Positions 20,936 through 33,837 are shown, counted from the stretch's first letter. The stretch is 64,000 nt of DNA from Xiphophorus maculatus (GCF_002775205.1 NC_036458.1:4246560-4310559); one strand, 5' to 3'. Notes: a model not told the origin generated them from the sequence alone. Made by a program: numbers and translations.

Positions 20936-23900
20936 GATCAATCAATCAATCAATCAAATTTTATTTGTATAGCACATTTCAGCAGCAAGACATTTCAAAG
21001 TGCTTTGCATCATTACAAACACAGAAACACAATGCAATATAGAATCAATAATCAAAACAAAGCATTAAGTCAAGTTCCATCCATAAATTTGTAATTGATT
21101 ACATTTCAAATACAAGTCTAAACAGGTGGGTTTTTAGTTGAGATTTAAAAGAAGTCAGTGTTTCAGCTGTTTTACAGTTTTCTGGAAGTTTGTTCCAAAT
21201 TTGTGGTGCATAGATGCTGAAAGCTGCTTCTCCTCGTTTGGTTCTGGTTCTGGGGATGCAGAGCAGACCAGAACCGGAAGACCTGAGAGGTCTGGAAGGT
21301 TCATACAACAACAACAGATCTTTAATGTATTGTGGTGCTAAGCCGTTCAGTGATTTATAAACTAACAACAGTATTTTAAAGTCTATTCTTTGAGCTACAG
21401 GGAGCCAGTGTAGGGACTTTAAAACTGGTGTTATGTGCTCTATCTTCCTGGTTTTAGTGAGAACGCGAACAGCAGCATTCTGGATCAGCTGCAGCTGTTT
21501 GATTGATTTGTTGGACAGACCTGTGAAGACGCTGTTGCAATAATCAATACGACTGAAGATGAATGCATGGATGAGTTTCTCTAGATCTGGCTGAGACATT
21601 AGTCCTTTAATCCTGGAAATGTTCTTCAGGTGATAGAAGGCCGACTTTGTGACTGTCTTTATGTGGCTCTGGAGGTTCAGGTCAGAGTCCATCACTACTC
21701 CCAGGTTTCGGGCCTGATCGCTGGTTTTTAGTTGTAATAACTGAAGCTGTGCATTGACTCTAGATCGTTCCTCTTTAGGACCAAAACTAATAACTTCAGT
21801 TTGTTTCTGTTCAACTGGAGAAAGTTTTGGCACATCCACACATTTATCTGTTCTAAGCATCTGTTCAGTGATTGGATGGACGCTGAGTCACCTGGTGACA
21901 TCGTAATGTAGAGCTGTGTGTCATCTGCATAGTTATGGTAGCTAATATTATTTCCTGTTATAACCTGAGCTAGTGGGAGCATATAAATATTGAATAAAAG
22001 GGGCCCTAGGATTGAACCTTGGGGTACCCCACATGTGACCTTTGACCTCTTTGATGAAAAGTTTTCAATTGAAACAAAGAAATCCCTGTTCTTTATGTAG
22101 GATTTAAACCAGTTAAGCACTGGACCGGAGAGTCCGACCCAACTCTCCAGTCGACTCAGTAATATGTCATGGTCAACAGTGTCAAAAGCTGCACTGAGGT
22201 CCAACAGAACCAGCACTGTGGTTCTGCCACAGTCCGTATTTATATGGATGTCATTGAACACTTTTATGAGGGCGGTCTCTGTGCTGTGGTGAGCACGAAA
22301 ACCAGACTGGAAGGAGTCAAAGAGGTTGGTTATAGTTAGGAAGCTAGTTAATTGTTTACACACAGCTTTTTCAATAACTTTGCTGATGAATGGGAGGTTG
22401 GAGGTCAGAGGTCAGCCTGTAATTCTGCATTAGTGATTTGTCCAGATTGTTCTTTTTTATAAGTGGTTTGATTACTGCTGTTTTCAAAGCCTGGGGGAAA
22501 ACGCCTGATGAGAGCGAAGAGTTTACTATTTGGATCAGATCAGCAGCAATAACAGGCAGGACTTTCTTAAAGAAATGTTCTAGAGTTATAGATCTAGGAC
22601 ATCCAGGCAGCAGGAACTGGAGCTTAGTTGACTTATAATTTCCTCTAAGGTTTTAAAATTAAGTAGTTGAAATTGGGTCATTTTTCCTGTATTTGTTTTA
22701 TTTGGGCACAGCATTGGTACTGGCTTTATAGTGGATGTAAAGATTAATCCTCTGATTTTTTGAATTTTCTCTGAAAAGAAGCTGGAAAACTGGTTGCAGG
22801 CGGCAATACATTGGAATTCAGGCGGTAACGTCACAGGAGGGTTTGTGATTCTGTCAACTGTTGCAAATAAAGCTCGAGCATTGTTAATGTTTTTGTTTAT
22901 GACATCTGCAAAGAAAGCCTCTCTTGCATGTTTTAGTGTTAAATGATAGTTACGTAGTCTTTCTTTATAGATGTCACAATGAACGTGGAGTTGAGTTTTA
23001 CGCCATTTTCGTTCTGCCCTACGGCAGAGTTGTCTTGCAGATCTAACTGTTTGTGCATTCCTCCATGGAGATTTCTTTTTACCAGACACAACCTTCATTT
23101 TAACTAGGGCAATGGAGTCAATAATATCTGAGACTTTAGACTGAAAATCATTTATCAACTTATCTACATCATTACAGCTTAAGGGTGAGGAAGAAGAGTA
23201 GATTTGATTAAAAGTTTCTGCTGTGTTTTCAGTGAGAGAACGTTTTGTGATGGTTGCTGTTTGTCCAAGTGGGTTAAAAGATAAAGAACTTTCAAAAACA
23301 ACAGCGAAGTGATCCGACAGGGCGACATCAGTTACAGAGAGATTGGAAATATTCACACCCTTACTGATAACCAGGTCCAGTGTGTGTCCTTGAGTGTGTG
23401 TTGCCTGTTTGACATGTTGTGTTAGACCAAAAGTCTCTAAAATATTAGTGAGCTTTTTTGCCCCTCTGTCTTGGGGGTTGTCAACATGAATGTTGAAATC
23501 ACCGACAATTATTAAACAATCATAATCAATACATATAAGAGATAGAAGTTCATTCAAGTCAGTAAAGAAATTTTCCACAAAAGTTGGAGTTTTGCATAGA
23601 GTTACAGTCAAAGTTCGTTTGCGGCCTTTAACCTCAATTCCAAGATACTCAAAAGAGGTGAAGTGACCCAAAGAGATTTTACTACAATTTATGGTATTCT
23701 TAAATATTGAAGCCACGCCTCCTCCTTTTTTGTGTTTTCTATTCTCATTGAAGAAATTGTAGTTAGGAGGCGCAGATTCAATTAGTACGATCGATTCATT
23801 ATTATCATTCAACCATGTTTCTGTCAGAAACATAACATCAATATTATGCTCAGTGATGAAATCATTAATTAATAGAGCTTTAGCACAGAGAGATCTGGTA

Positions 23901-23990
23901 TTTAAAAGAGCGAGTTTGATGACCTCAATATGAGAAGCTACAGGCTGATAGGAGGAACCAAAGAGCTCTGTAAAGGTAAAGGCAAATCTT
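20936..23990 (-). mobile_element. L2/CR1-type LINE, 5'-truncated, degenerate
   Basis: On the minus strand an APE endonuclease (about 23975 down to 22586, with FLTETWLND, VGDFNIHVDN and LSDHFAVVFE blocks) is followed by reverse transcriptase. The RT spans 22363-21728 with [24 protein letters not shown] and YADDTQLY, then a C-terminal domain at 21860-21099 ending after LHWLPVAQRIDFK. Frameshifts near 22600, 22400 and 21800 break it. The 3' UTR holds GTGCTATACAAATAAAATTT and ends in GATT repeats at 20936-20957. L2/Rex1 relatives are the nearest by eye. Confidence 0.85.
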
Positions 23991-25048
23991 CTGAAGTTGG
24001 GATATAATTAATTTTATTTCACATAATTACCACGGTAGAAGCCATTTGTTTGTTAAAATTATATGAAATATATTTGTTCTATTTGATGTTTGTTGTGAAT
24101 GACGTAAGCTCATAAACGAACGAGGTAATTAGTCCAACGTTTAGAAACTACAGCGGCTGTAATGCGCCACAGCAAAGGTAAACAAAGGTAAAATAACCCG
24201 AACAGGTGATCAACTCAAAACCACTCCTACCTTTTTACTTTCTCTGTCTCTTTGTAGTTTAAACACACCTGTTACCGTGGCAACCGCCTGCGCCCCGCAA
24301 GACGAGCAAAGATTACGGTAAAAACATAACATTCAGTCCGTTACGATATCAAGTTTCCAGGCTTGATATTTATTTCTCAATTATTAATCAGCGCTTCCCT
24401 GAACACAGCGATGGTTGATTGACTAGCTGTACTTGGTGCTAACGTGGCTAACAGAGTAACAGTTTAGTCCAAAGCCTTTTCTGCTAAAATAAAACCTTTA
24501 GTGTATGTCAGATACAGACACATTGCATATTGATCTGTTTAGCTAACGTAAGACTGTAGCAGTCAGGCTTCAAGGTGTAGAAGTTGTATCAGTTCTGCCA
24601 TTATGCTGTACTTAGCTAACGGGAAGCTAAGTACAGCAAATGAGCAACTTCACGTTCAAAAACGAGCAGAAAAAGCGCAACCCGCGACTCAATAAATTTG
24701 CTAGCGACTTAAAAAAAAAGCCCACAGCTAATTATAATACTCAGACTTGGCAATAGAAACTCAAAGTAGTTCCTGTTTTTCAACCAACAAAATGCGCTTC
24801 TCACTCTTCCCTCCATTGTTTACATTTCGGTCGCTGCTGATACTGTCACATAAAAACGGCGATCACTCGATAAGAAGCGTAGAGGAAATAAAATTAAATT
24901 CCAAAAAAAAATTAGTAAAACACAGTAACCCAAAATGATTTTGATAAGTAACTGTAGTCTGACTACTGGATATGGAATAGCAATGGTTAGATTACTCGTT
25001 ACTGAAAAAAGTGGTCCGACGTCAGTAACGCGTTACTGACGTAACTGG

Positions 25049-25230
25049 TCATAAAGTAAAACTCACCTTTGTATCTGTGAATGTATAACGAGGCGTACAT
25101 CTTAAAACTTTTCTCCAGCTTACTTGTTGGGGCTTCGGATCATGTAAATCATTAAATGTTACCTTGGCCAAGCCCTGCAAGCACCGAGTGTAAAATGCCA
25201 TTTTCAACAGACCGGAAACGACGGAGCCCG
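25049..25230 (-). other. exon-like open segment, unassigned
   Basis: The minus strand from an ATG at about 25201 encodes roughly 45 residues (MAFYTRCLQGLAKVTF at the start) and then reaches a good GTGAGT donor near 25065. It lies between two transposon pieces and may be a first exon of a domesticated or dead transposon gene. No downstream exon was found. Confidence 0.25.
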
Positions 25231-25357
25231 CGAACGCGGAAAAAGCCCATAAGGAAGTAAATGCTAAAACATAGTTGATTGGAGATGAACTGTTTGTAGT
25301 CAACTGGGAGCCCAAATATGGCAACATGGGGAGACGGTTTGATGAAAGTACCTTTGA

Positions 25358-25790
25358 CATCCATCCATCCATTTTCTTCCGCTTATCTGGGTCGGGTCGC
25401 GGGGGTAGCAGCTTCAGAAGGGAGGCCCAGACTTCCCTCTCCCCGGCCACTTCTTCTAGCTCCTACGGGGGAATCCCAAGGCGTTCCCAAGCCAGCCGAG
25501 AGACATAGTCCCTCCAGCGTGTCCTGGGTCGTCCCCGGGGCCTCCTCCCGGTGGGACGTGCCAGGAGGCATCCTGACCAGATGCCCGAGCCTCAACTGGC
25601 TCCTCTCGATGTGAAGGAGCAGCGGCTCTACTCTGAGTCCCTCCCGGATGACTGAGCTTCTCACCTTGTCTCTAAGGGAGAGCCCAGACACCCTACGGAG
25701 AAAACCCATTTCGGCCACTTGTATCTGCGATCTCATTCTTTTGGTCATGACCCAAAGCTCATGACCATAGATGAGGGTGGGTTCTGTAAT
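25358..25790 (-). mobile_element. 5'-truncated Rex3-like LINE fragment
   Basis: The plus strand begins with CCATCCATCCATTTTCTTCC, the complement of the Rex3 3' tail. It is followed by the complement of the same C-terminal coding seen at 1558-1960, with small indels. It is truncated after about 430 bp. Confidence 0.85.
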
Positions 25791-25922
25791 TTTTACCTGA
25801 TCTGTAAACTAAACTGTTTAAAGATCGAACCTCGTATTCAGGCTGAAACTCTTCAAAAAAGCAGCTACTGTAGATGCTGATTTAAATTTGAAGTGTCTCC
25901 TAAATTTTTAATACAGAGCAAA

Positions 25923-26264
25923 CTAGTAGATTATTTGTGAAGTCAGACGGGTTGAAGTGAGAAGAGCATTTAGAGAGGATGAGGGAAATGACTGTGCCTC
26001 TACCTTGCACCATGGGAGGTCCATAGATCTAAACCAAAATGAAGTTTTGTGGATGTGTGCTGCCCAATAATACAGTTGGAAGTTTGGAAGTGACAATCCG
26101 CCACTGAATTTGCATCTATGAAGTGTGGACTTGCAGATTCTGGGTTTGTTGTTTTTTATGTAGGCTGCTGAATGTTGAACATGTTGTGGTTTTGAGTTTG
26201 CAGGTGCTCTAGCGCCCTCTAGTGTCTGTCTATGAAAGTCGCTGCCAGTGACCCACTCCTGCAT
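25923..26264 (-). mobile_element. L1-like ORF2 C-terminal fragment, copy 1
   Basis: The minus-strand reading contains GGLSLPNFQLYYWAAHI and a PWCKVEA block, typical of the region after the RT domain in vertebrate L1/Tx1 ORF2. It ends about 80 bp before the claudin B exon. The same fragment is at 30778-31119 before claudin C, and its edge is at about 39685-39800 before D, so it predates those duplications. Confidence 0.7.
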
Positions 26265-26346
26265 ACAAGGATGTCAAGAGGAAAATCCAAGAATATATTG
26301 CAGAAAACAATTTAATCCAGTTTTTTAATTTGTCCTTTTTTACAGA

Positions 26347-27330
26347 ATGGCATCAAAAACAGTTCAGACGGTATTTGTGGTTCTCGGCGCCATCGGGTTG
26401 ATTCTGGTCATTACCTGCTGCGCCCTCCCTGAATGGGTTGTGGCACATCAGGGTGATATGGTAATCATATAATCAAAAGGCATTTTATGGTTGACATTAG
26501 CATGATAATTATGATTAGTTAGCTTTTATGTTTTTTTTATCAACTACTATTTTACGTGTTATTGTATAATTTAATCAGTACGTCTTTATAATAATATATG
26601 AAACATAATACTGACTTTTCAGTTTTATGCCTCATCAGAAACTTACAGATTCCTGACATCATCATCTGGGCTTTCCTAAACTGTTTAAAGACTCAATGAT
26701 ATTAATTAATATAATTTATATTAATTTATATGGGAGTTTAACAAGATTCTCAAAAAAATTAACACATATTTTGACATTCAGTAAAAAGAAATTAATTTAT
26801 TTTTTCTATTTGTTTTAATCTCAAAGAACATGTTTAATAAATGAATGTAAATAACTGTTTCTCTGTCTTTGGATGGATAGGAAGCTCATCACGGTCTGTG
26901 GAAGATATGTGCGAAGCACAGAACTGGACAGCAGGTGTGCGGACCGTCTATTGACTCCCTTAAATCCTCTGAACATCAAGCCTTCAGGGCTTTGATCGTC
27001 ATCAGCTGCATCCTCGGTATTCTCAGCCTCCTCCTCCTGTTCTATGGTTCTGACTTCACCCCATGTGTTCAGAACCAAGATACCAAGACCAAAATGATCC
27101 TGGCTGCCGCAGTGGGCCTGATGCTGACCGGCCTGCTGGTGATCATCCCGCTCAGCTGGCAGGCAAATATTATTAGAAATGCAGCAGTGTATATGGTGGT
27201 GGGAGTGAAACTGGGAGCGAGCATCTATATCGGCTATCTAGCTGGTTTGATGTTGATGCTGATTGGAGGTGTGCTCTGCTACTTAATCAGACGCGGATCC
27301 AGCAGCTCTGGAGGAATCATCAGAGCTTAA
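26347..27330 (+). CDS. claudin-like tight-junction protein B (2 coding exons, 187 aa)
   Basis: The exons are 26347-26460 (38 codons) and 26881-27330, phase 0, donor GTAATC, acceptor GGATAG. The ATG directly follows a TTTTTTACAG acceptor. The protein has four membrane segments and the claudin first-loop signature: W30, G43-L44-W45, C48 and C58 with nine residues between them, and the pre-TM2 Arg at about 74. It is about 24 residues shorter than A/E, with losses in both extracellular loops. The C-terminus ends GGIIRA, without a PDZ ligand. It is a close duplicate of C; differences from C concentrate in the loops. Function as a tight-junction strand protein is inferred from family; pore or barrier type cannot be told. 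Confidence 0.88.
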
Positions 27331-28214
27331 GCTAAAAAAAACTAAATTTGGAGGCTTGATGGAAGGGACTGCTGTCCAACAGACGGGTAGACAAAGGAGT
27401 TGAACTGGTAAAAACTGGGAAGACGACGTGAAATTATCATTTCTATATTTTTAACATTTGGTGCTGAAAAGCATGTACACTGTAAATCCTTTGACTTTTA
27501 ATTTTATTTTGGCAGAATTCCTAGAATTTATCTTAAAATGTCACTTAAAATTTGACTTCACAAAAATTATCAGGAACATTTTAAAATTCATAAATGTCTG
27601 TATGCAGAATTATTTCATTTCAGTGACCTTTTGATGCATTTTCTGTTTGCATATTAAAACCATTTTTGTTTTTTCATGCTTTCTTAATTCCAGTTTAAAA
27701 AGCTGTCAACATAATTACTAACCAGATTTGCTTCAGCAAACAATATCATGCTGTTTCTCAGTTTTCTGCTTTATTTTCTATTAATAAAACATTTACTGTT
27801 ACTATTTCTGTTTTTGTACAATAATCACAACTGATCATTATCTTTGGTCAAATTCAGATGTGATTGGAAAAATAAATACGATGTATCAAAAATTTAATCA
27901 ACTTACAGAAAACTTTACTTCAACTGTTTGATTCTTCATCTCATATGCAAAAGAATATTGTATTAGAAAATGATGCAAACCCTTCAAATAATGTGTTACA
28001 GTCTGACTTTATCTTGTCTTATATTTCATCTTTTGCTTCTGACTTTTTCATTTGCAAATAGAAAATAAAAAGAAAAGTTTTTGCAAATTTTTCATAACTA
28101 CGTCTGTTTATGAGTTTTTCTTCCCTTTGTTAAATTTTAAGATCTTCAGATTAATTTAACATTAACACCAGTTAATGTTAAATTAGCATTAAATTAGCAT
28201 TAACTAATTAGTAT
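27331..28214 (+). other. claudin B 3' UTR and downstream sequence
   Basis: The conserved claudin 3' UTR block lies near 27345-27430. AATAAA is at 27871-27876. The whole stretch is nearly identical to 32182-33000 after claudin C. Confidence 0.6.
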
Positions 28215-29398
28215 GTGCAACATTACAGCAGAGCCCAGTTTTTAAGTGAAAAAATCCCTAAAACTCTCATTATTCATATTTTACTTTTGAGGCTCTCAAA
28301 GCTTTTGTTTCCTTTATTTAACCAGGTAAAAACCCAGTCAGATCCAGATCTAATTTTCAAGAGAGACCTGGGCAGAAACCTGCAACACACAACAACCTGG
28401 TTACACCAAAGTAAACCTAATAAAAACATAAGCACAAGTCTAAAACAAATTTAAAATCCGTTTCAAAGTAACAACCTTGATTAATAGAATCATGTTGCCT
28501 GTTTTTAAGAACGGCTGGAAAAAGTTTCAAAGAAAAAAGATTCGACATCTTTAGTTCAGACTGGAGCTGCTTCCATGTAGGAACCGTTACACTGAAAACT
28601 TGCTTCCCTTTTTCTGTTCAAAAAGGCAGAACATGCAAAAAAAAAAATGTTATTATAGTGTAAAGAAAGGGAAGTAACAAATCTTATATAGGAAGGACTT
28701 CAAGTAGGTTGGAGCCAAGCAGAGTAGATTTTCATAAATCATCAAGTGATTGTTTCCCATTCAGCTTTTGAGTTCAACTCACAACGTGTAAAACTTCTGC
28801 TGCCTATTACAAACCTTAAAGCTCAATGATACTCAGTATTCAAGGACTGAAGGCATTCGGATACAAAACATCTCCATGATCCAGAAGTTTCTGATACCAA
28901 TTTCTTTCTGTCTTTGAGAGACAAACAGGATCCATTACAATAATAAAACCCAATCTTCATTGGTGTTTGTAAAAAATCTTCTAAATCTTTTAAAAGAAAG
29001 CTCTTTATCTAAAATAAAACCAAGATATTTATAATTACTGTCAAACTCCATTTGTGCACAGAGAGCAGTGGGAAGCAACAGAGGGATCTCTGGTAGTTTG
29101 AGAGAAAACCGTCGCTTTCGTCTTATGTTCAAAACCAGCTCCAGAGTATCTAGATGAGTTTGAGACACTCAATGTTTTTCTTTAAATTGTAGACAAAATC
29201 AAAAGTTACATCCTGTTACTTTTAGTTTAGATGACCACAAACTCTTCATTAACACAAAACAAAACCACAGATGTGCAAAAAAGCATAAAACGAAGCAGAA
29301 CTTCCGTTATGAAGCAACAACCACGTGTACAGAACCATTTCACATGGTCTCCACTTTGCTTAAAGTCTCAACAGAAGAACCTGCAGAACGTGAGAAAG
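28215..29398 (+). repeat. claudin upstream module, copy 2 (precedes claudin C)
   Basis: This is colinear with 34558-35697 and, minus insertions, with 14815-16037. It lacks the 13562-type block. It includes an RT fragment on the minus strand at 28935-29168 (YKYLGFILDKELSFK) and ends in the claudin C leader exon. Confidence 0.7.
29310..29398 (+). promoter_or_regulatory. candidate non-coding leader exon of claudin C
   Basis: It ends GAGAAAG with donor GTAAGA at 29399. A CATAAAA box near 29283 suggests a start near 29310. The intron to the coding acceptor at 31200 is 1.8 kb. The sequence is almost identical to 15950-16037. Confidence 0.55.
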
Positions 29399-29541
29399 GT
29401 AAGAAATTATTTGCCTTTTTATTTATTTTTATTGCTCTCTCTTACCAAACAGGCTCGCCTTTGTTGGAAATGTAATTGTAATTTGTAAAACTATATAATG
29501 AAATAATTAAGCAGTTCTTGTTTAAAAGCTCAGAGATTTGC

Positions 29542-29814
29542 TTAATTTAAAACAGATGAAGGAAATGAGTTCCATGTTTTCATTCCTCTAAAAATAAGTT
29601 TTTTTGAAGTAACAAATGCATTAACTATGTTTTCTACATAGTCACTCCTGGACAAACTATCTTTGATTTTAGCAATAACCCAGAGGTGAAAGAAGGAAAT
29701 CAAAGAAACCTGTTTAATATGAGATTTAAATAACAAATCCTGGTAAAAAATAACACGGAGGTTCTTTACTTTGTTACTGGATGCAGGAATGCAAACAGAC
29801 ATTTTGACCCTCAT
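29542..29814 (-). pseudogene. L2/Rex1-type RT C-terminal remnant
   Basis: The minus strand reads NLRVIFYQDLLFKSHIKQV and a SRSDYVENIVNAFVTS block, the post-catalytic region of L2/Rex1 LINEs. It is broken after about 90 residues. Parts recur at 17880-17955 and 18575-18760. Confidence 0.6.
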
Positions 29815-30777
29815 GAGAGAGAGATATATATAGGTACCCTTATGACAAAATTTAATCGGTGGACTGATTTATGACCCTAATCATTAATTGCTTTTAATTT
29901 CCAGTTACCGGATGTGCCCCCCCTAAAATAAACATTCCTCTGAGATCTGTTAGTCCCATCTTTGTGACACTTTGCTTTCATAAACTCCTTCCAACCTCTA
30001 TGAGGTTTAGGACGAATGCAATTAAAGTATGAAAAACAATAAGTGATAATCAGTATCAAGAATAATATATAGTTTGTCACCTTTCCTAGAGATGTTTAGA
30101 TTTAGATTCTTGTAATAACCTAAAGTTTTGCTCACCAAGCCGTTTGTGCGTCCCTGCGTAAGAGTAAACACATAGAAAACCTACAGTTTAACCGTTTTAC
30201 TGCGTTATTTATGGCAGCACGATTAGTCAGTGCTGACTATGAGTTTGTGATTTCCTTCATCCATTTCGAAATTTTAAACTCATAGTTTTTTTTCTATAAC
30301 ACTTGCTAGTGTGATACATTTCAGTAAAAGTTCCTCATCTGTAAATTTATTTCTTAAGAATATGTCATTAGGACCAAGGAAACACATAGCAATTTACAGA
30401 GGAGGAACTTTTAACTATTACTGAAATGTATCACACTAGCAAGTGCTACAGAAAAATAATCTATGAGTTTCAAATGTACTTAAACCAACATTTACTATTT
30501 TGGAGAAAGCATGAAGCAGTGGGAAGATCAGTGTTGATTCAACAGCAAGATAAAGACTGAAAGGAAGCATTCACAATGATGGGAGGCCTAATTCTGGATG
30601 TTAGAGGCTGTTTTTCACTTTAACTGCGGAAAGATAAAAGTTACATTTGAGTAGCCTCACATAGGCCTGTTTACTGCCTGACACATATTCTTAAGAAGTA
30701 CATGTATAAATGAGGAACATTTACTGAGACATATTCTTAAATTTGAAGTGTCTCCTAAATTTTTAATACAGAGCAAA
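29815..30777. other. claudin C leader intron: no gene
   Basis: This is AT-rich intron sequence. It contains the palindrome at 30276-30470 and otherwise nothing I can name. Confidence 0.4.
30276..30470. repeat. inverted repeat (about 60-bp arms), MITE-like
   Basis: The left arm starts AAACTCATAG and contains CACTTGCTAGTGTGATACAT. The right arm holds the complement and ends CTATGAGTTT. The spacer of about 70 bp has no coding. It sits in the claudin C leader intron and is absent from the B counterpart, so it is a later insertion or a B loss. Confidence 0.75.
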
Positions 30778-31119
30778 CTAGTAGATTATTTGTGAAGTCA
30801 GAGGGGTTGAAGTGAGAAGAGCATTTAGAGAGGATGAGGGAAACGACTGTGCCTCTACCTTGCACCATGGGAGGTCCATAGATCTAAACCAAAATGAAGT
30901 TTTGTGGATGTGTGCTGCCCAATAATACAGTTGGAAGTTTGGAAGTGACAATCCGCCACTGAATTTGCATCTATGAAGTGTGGACTTGCAGATTCTGGGT
31001 TTGTTGTTTTTTATGTAGGCTGCTGAATGTTGAACATGTTGTGGTTTTGAGTTTGCAGGTGCTCTAGTGCCCTCTAGTGTCTGTCTATGAAAGTCGCTGC
31101 CAGTGACCCAATCCTGCAT
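30778..31119 (-). mobile_element. L1-like ORF2 C-terminal fragment, copy 2
   Basis: This is nearly identical to 25923-26264 (GGLSLPNFQLYYWAAHI on the minus strand) and at the same distance from the claudin exon. It marks the B/C duplication as including the distal intron. Confidence 0.7.
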
Positions 31120-31201
31120 AACAGGATGCCAAGAGGAAAATCCAAGAATATATTGCAGAAAACGATTTAATCCAGTTTTTTAATTTGTCCTTTTTTACAG
31201 A

Positions 31202-32181
31202 ATGGCATCAAAAACAGTTCAGACGGTATTTGTGGTTCTCGGCGCCATCGGGCTGATTCTGGTCATTACCTGCTGCGCCCTCCCTGAATGGGTTGTGGCA
31301 CATCATGATGATAGGGTAATCATATAATCAAAAGGCATTTTATGGTTGACATTAGCATGATAATTATGATTAGTTAGCTTTTATGTTTTTTTTATCAACT
31401 ACTATTTTACGTGTTATTGTATAATTTAATCAGTACGTCTTTATAATAACATATGAAACATAATACTGACTTTGCAGTTTTATGCCTCATCAGAAACTTA
31501 CAGATTCCTGACATCATCATCTGGGCTTTCCTAAACTGTTTAAAGACTCAATGATATTAATTTATATAAACTTCTGGTTTGGATGAGAGTTTAAAAAGAT
31601 TCTCAATAAAATTAACACATATTTTGACATTCAGTAAAAAGAAATTAATTTATTTTTTCTATTTGTTTTAATATCAAAGAACATGTTTAATAAAGTGAAT
31701 GTAAATAACTGTTTCTCTGTCTTTGGATGGATAGGAAGCTCATGTAGGTCTGTGGAAGATATGTGAGAAGCAGAGAACTGGACTGCAGGTGTGCGAAACG
31801 TTTGAGAGCTCCTTGATGTCCTCTCTACATCAAGCCTTCAGGGCTTTGATCGTCATCAGCTGCATCCTCGGTATTTTCAGCCTCCTCCTCCTGTTCTATG
31901 GTTCTGACTTCACCCCATGTGTTCAGAACCAAGATACCAAGACCAAAATGATCCTGGCTGCCGGATTGGGCCTGATGCTGACCGGCCTGCTGGTGATCAT
32001 CCCGGTCAGCTGGCAGGCAAATATTATTAGAAATACAGCACTGTATATGGTGGAGCAGAAACTGGGAGCGAGCATCTATATCGGCTATCTAGCTGGTTTG
32101 ATGTTGATGCTGATTGGAGGTGTGCTCTGCTACTTAATCAGACGCGGATCCAGCAGCTCTGGAGGAATCATCAGAGCTTAA
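31202..32181 (+). CDS. claudin-like tight-junction protein C (2 coding exons, 186 aa)
   Basis: The exons are 31202-31315 (38 codons) and 31735-32181, phase 0, donor GTAATC, acceptor GGATAG. ATG placement is as in B. The claudin signature is W30, GLW at 43-45, C48 and C58. It is nearly identical to B in introns, TM segments, tail and 3' UTR. It differs at about 11 of the 37 codons from the start of exon 2 to the pre-TM2 Arg, and at most of the last four codons of exon 1, all in the first extracellular loop. A three-residue patch of the second loop also differs, by one codon deletion. It ends GGIIRA without a PDZ ligand. Confidence 0.88.
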
Positions 32182-33065
32182 GCTAAAAAAAATTTAATTT
32201 AGAGTTTTTATGGAAGGCACTGCTGTCCAACAGACGGGTAGACAAAGGAGTTGAACTGGTAAAAACTGGGAAGACGACGTGAAATTATCATTTCTATATT
32301 TTTAACATTTGGTGCTGAAAAGCATGTACACTGTAAATCCTTTGACTTTTAATTTTATTTTGGCAGAATTCCTGGAATTTATCTTAAATGTCACTTAAAA
32401 CTCGACTTCACAAAGATCCCAAGCAGAAAAATTAAATTCATAAATGTCTGTATGCAGAATTATTTCATTTCAGTGACCTTTTGATGCATTTTCTGTTTGC
32501 TTATTAAAACCATTTTGTTTTTTCATGCTTTCTTAATTCCAGTTTAAAAAGCTGTCAACATAATTACTAACCAGATTTGCTTCAGCGAACAATTTCATGC
32601 TGTTTCTCAGTTTTCTGCTTTATTTTCTATTGATAAAACATTTACTGTTACTATTTCTGTTTTTGTACAATAATCACAACTGATCATTATCTTTGGTCAA
32701 ATTCAGATGTGATTGGAAAAATAAATACGATGTATCAAAAATTTAATCAACTTACAGAAAACTTTACTTCAACTGTTTGATTCTTCATCTCATATGCAAA
32801 AGAATATTGTATTAGAAAATGATGCAAACCCTTCAAATAATGTGTTACAGTCTGACTTTATCTTGTCTTATATTTCATCTTTTGCTTCTGACTTTTTCAT
32901 TTGCAAATAGAAAATAAAAAGAAAAGTTTTTGCAAATTTTTCATAACTACGTCTGTTTATGAGTTTTTCTTCCCTTTGTTAAAATTTAAGATCTTCAGAT
33001 TTAACATTAGCATTAGTTAATGTTAGATTAACATTAACATAATGTGTTAATGTTGCACATTAACA
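32182..33065 (+). other. claudin C 3' UTR and downstream sequence
   Basis: The conserved 3' UTR block is near 32198-32285 and AATAAA is at 32720-32725. It is nearly identical to the region after claudin B. Confidence 0.6.
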
Positions 33066-33837
33066 CATTATTTTGTTCGGCTCCGTCGTTTATTTTCCTA
33101 GTAAACAGGCCGAGATGAAAGTGTTTTGTAATTCTTTAGGAGTTGGATCTTCATCTTCATTCTGATTTGTTTTGTTCACCTTTTGCCTTTTTGGTGTTTC
33201 ATCGGCGTGTTTGGGGAAGATGTACGTTCTTAATAAATACTAAATAAAAGAACATAACACATATACATACGAACAGATTTCACTTCGATCTTCTGATGCA
33301 GTTGCATAATATGAATTAACATTCAAAAATCCTTAATTGATCCAAAAGGGAAATTAAATGTTGCTGTAACTCATATAAATTCAGATTCCTCAAAGTTATT
33401 GTCGATGCTGAAGGAAATATTGTTGGAAGGAAATATGTCCTGCAGCAGTCTGTATTACAGTGAATCTGAAAAAGCCTCTGGCTGAAGACACTCTGTTTCC
33501 CTGAGAGTTTCATGAAGAGGACGGTCAGGGTTGTCCATAACTTTCTTTGTTTTATGAAGAATCAGGTTTTTTTTCATCACCATCTTCAGAAGTTCAACCG
33601 GAACCCAGATAATAACTTTGTTTCATTATTTCATCCATTTTATGTTTCTTTCATTCTTTTCATGATTTCTATGTTCCTGTTCATAAAACTGCCAACTAGA
33701 TGTGCTTGTGATTTTGCATTGCCTTGTATTGATAAAACATTTACTGAGTTGTTTTATTTCTTATTTAGTTCACTGGCTACTAGAAATTATCAACGCTTTG
33801 TCAAATCCTCATGCGTTTGAAAAAAATGAATAAAACA

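Larger units (their letters stand above)
20232..25048. repeat. composite repeat with AGTAAC-rich ends, holding a LINE and a MITE
   Basis: The left end (20232-20380) and the right end (24930-25048) are rich in GTAACT/AGTTAC and TTACTG motifs in opposite orientation, including GTAACGCGTTACTGACGTAAC near the right edge. They look like the termini of one DNA element into which the L2-type LINE and palindromic MITE were inserted. The interior not covered by those (20640-20930 and 24000-24930) shows no supported gene. Confidence 0.5.

Noticed and set aside
25049-25450. 133-residue minus-strand reading as a single gene
   Set aside because: Its first half is Rex3 C-terminus running into unrelated sequence. 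Only the exon-like part near 25065-25201 merits mention.
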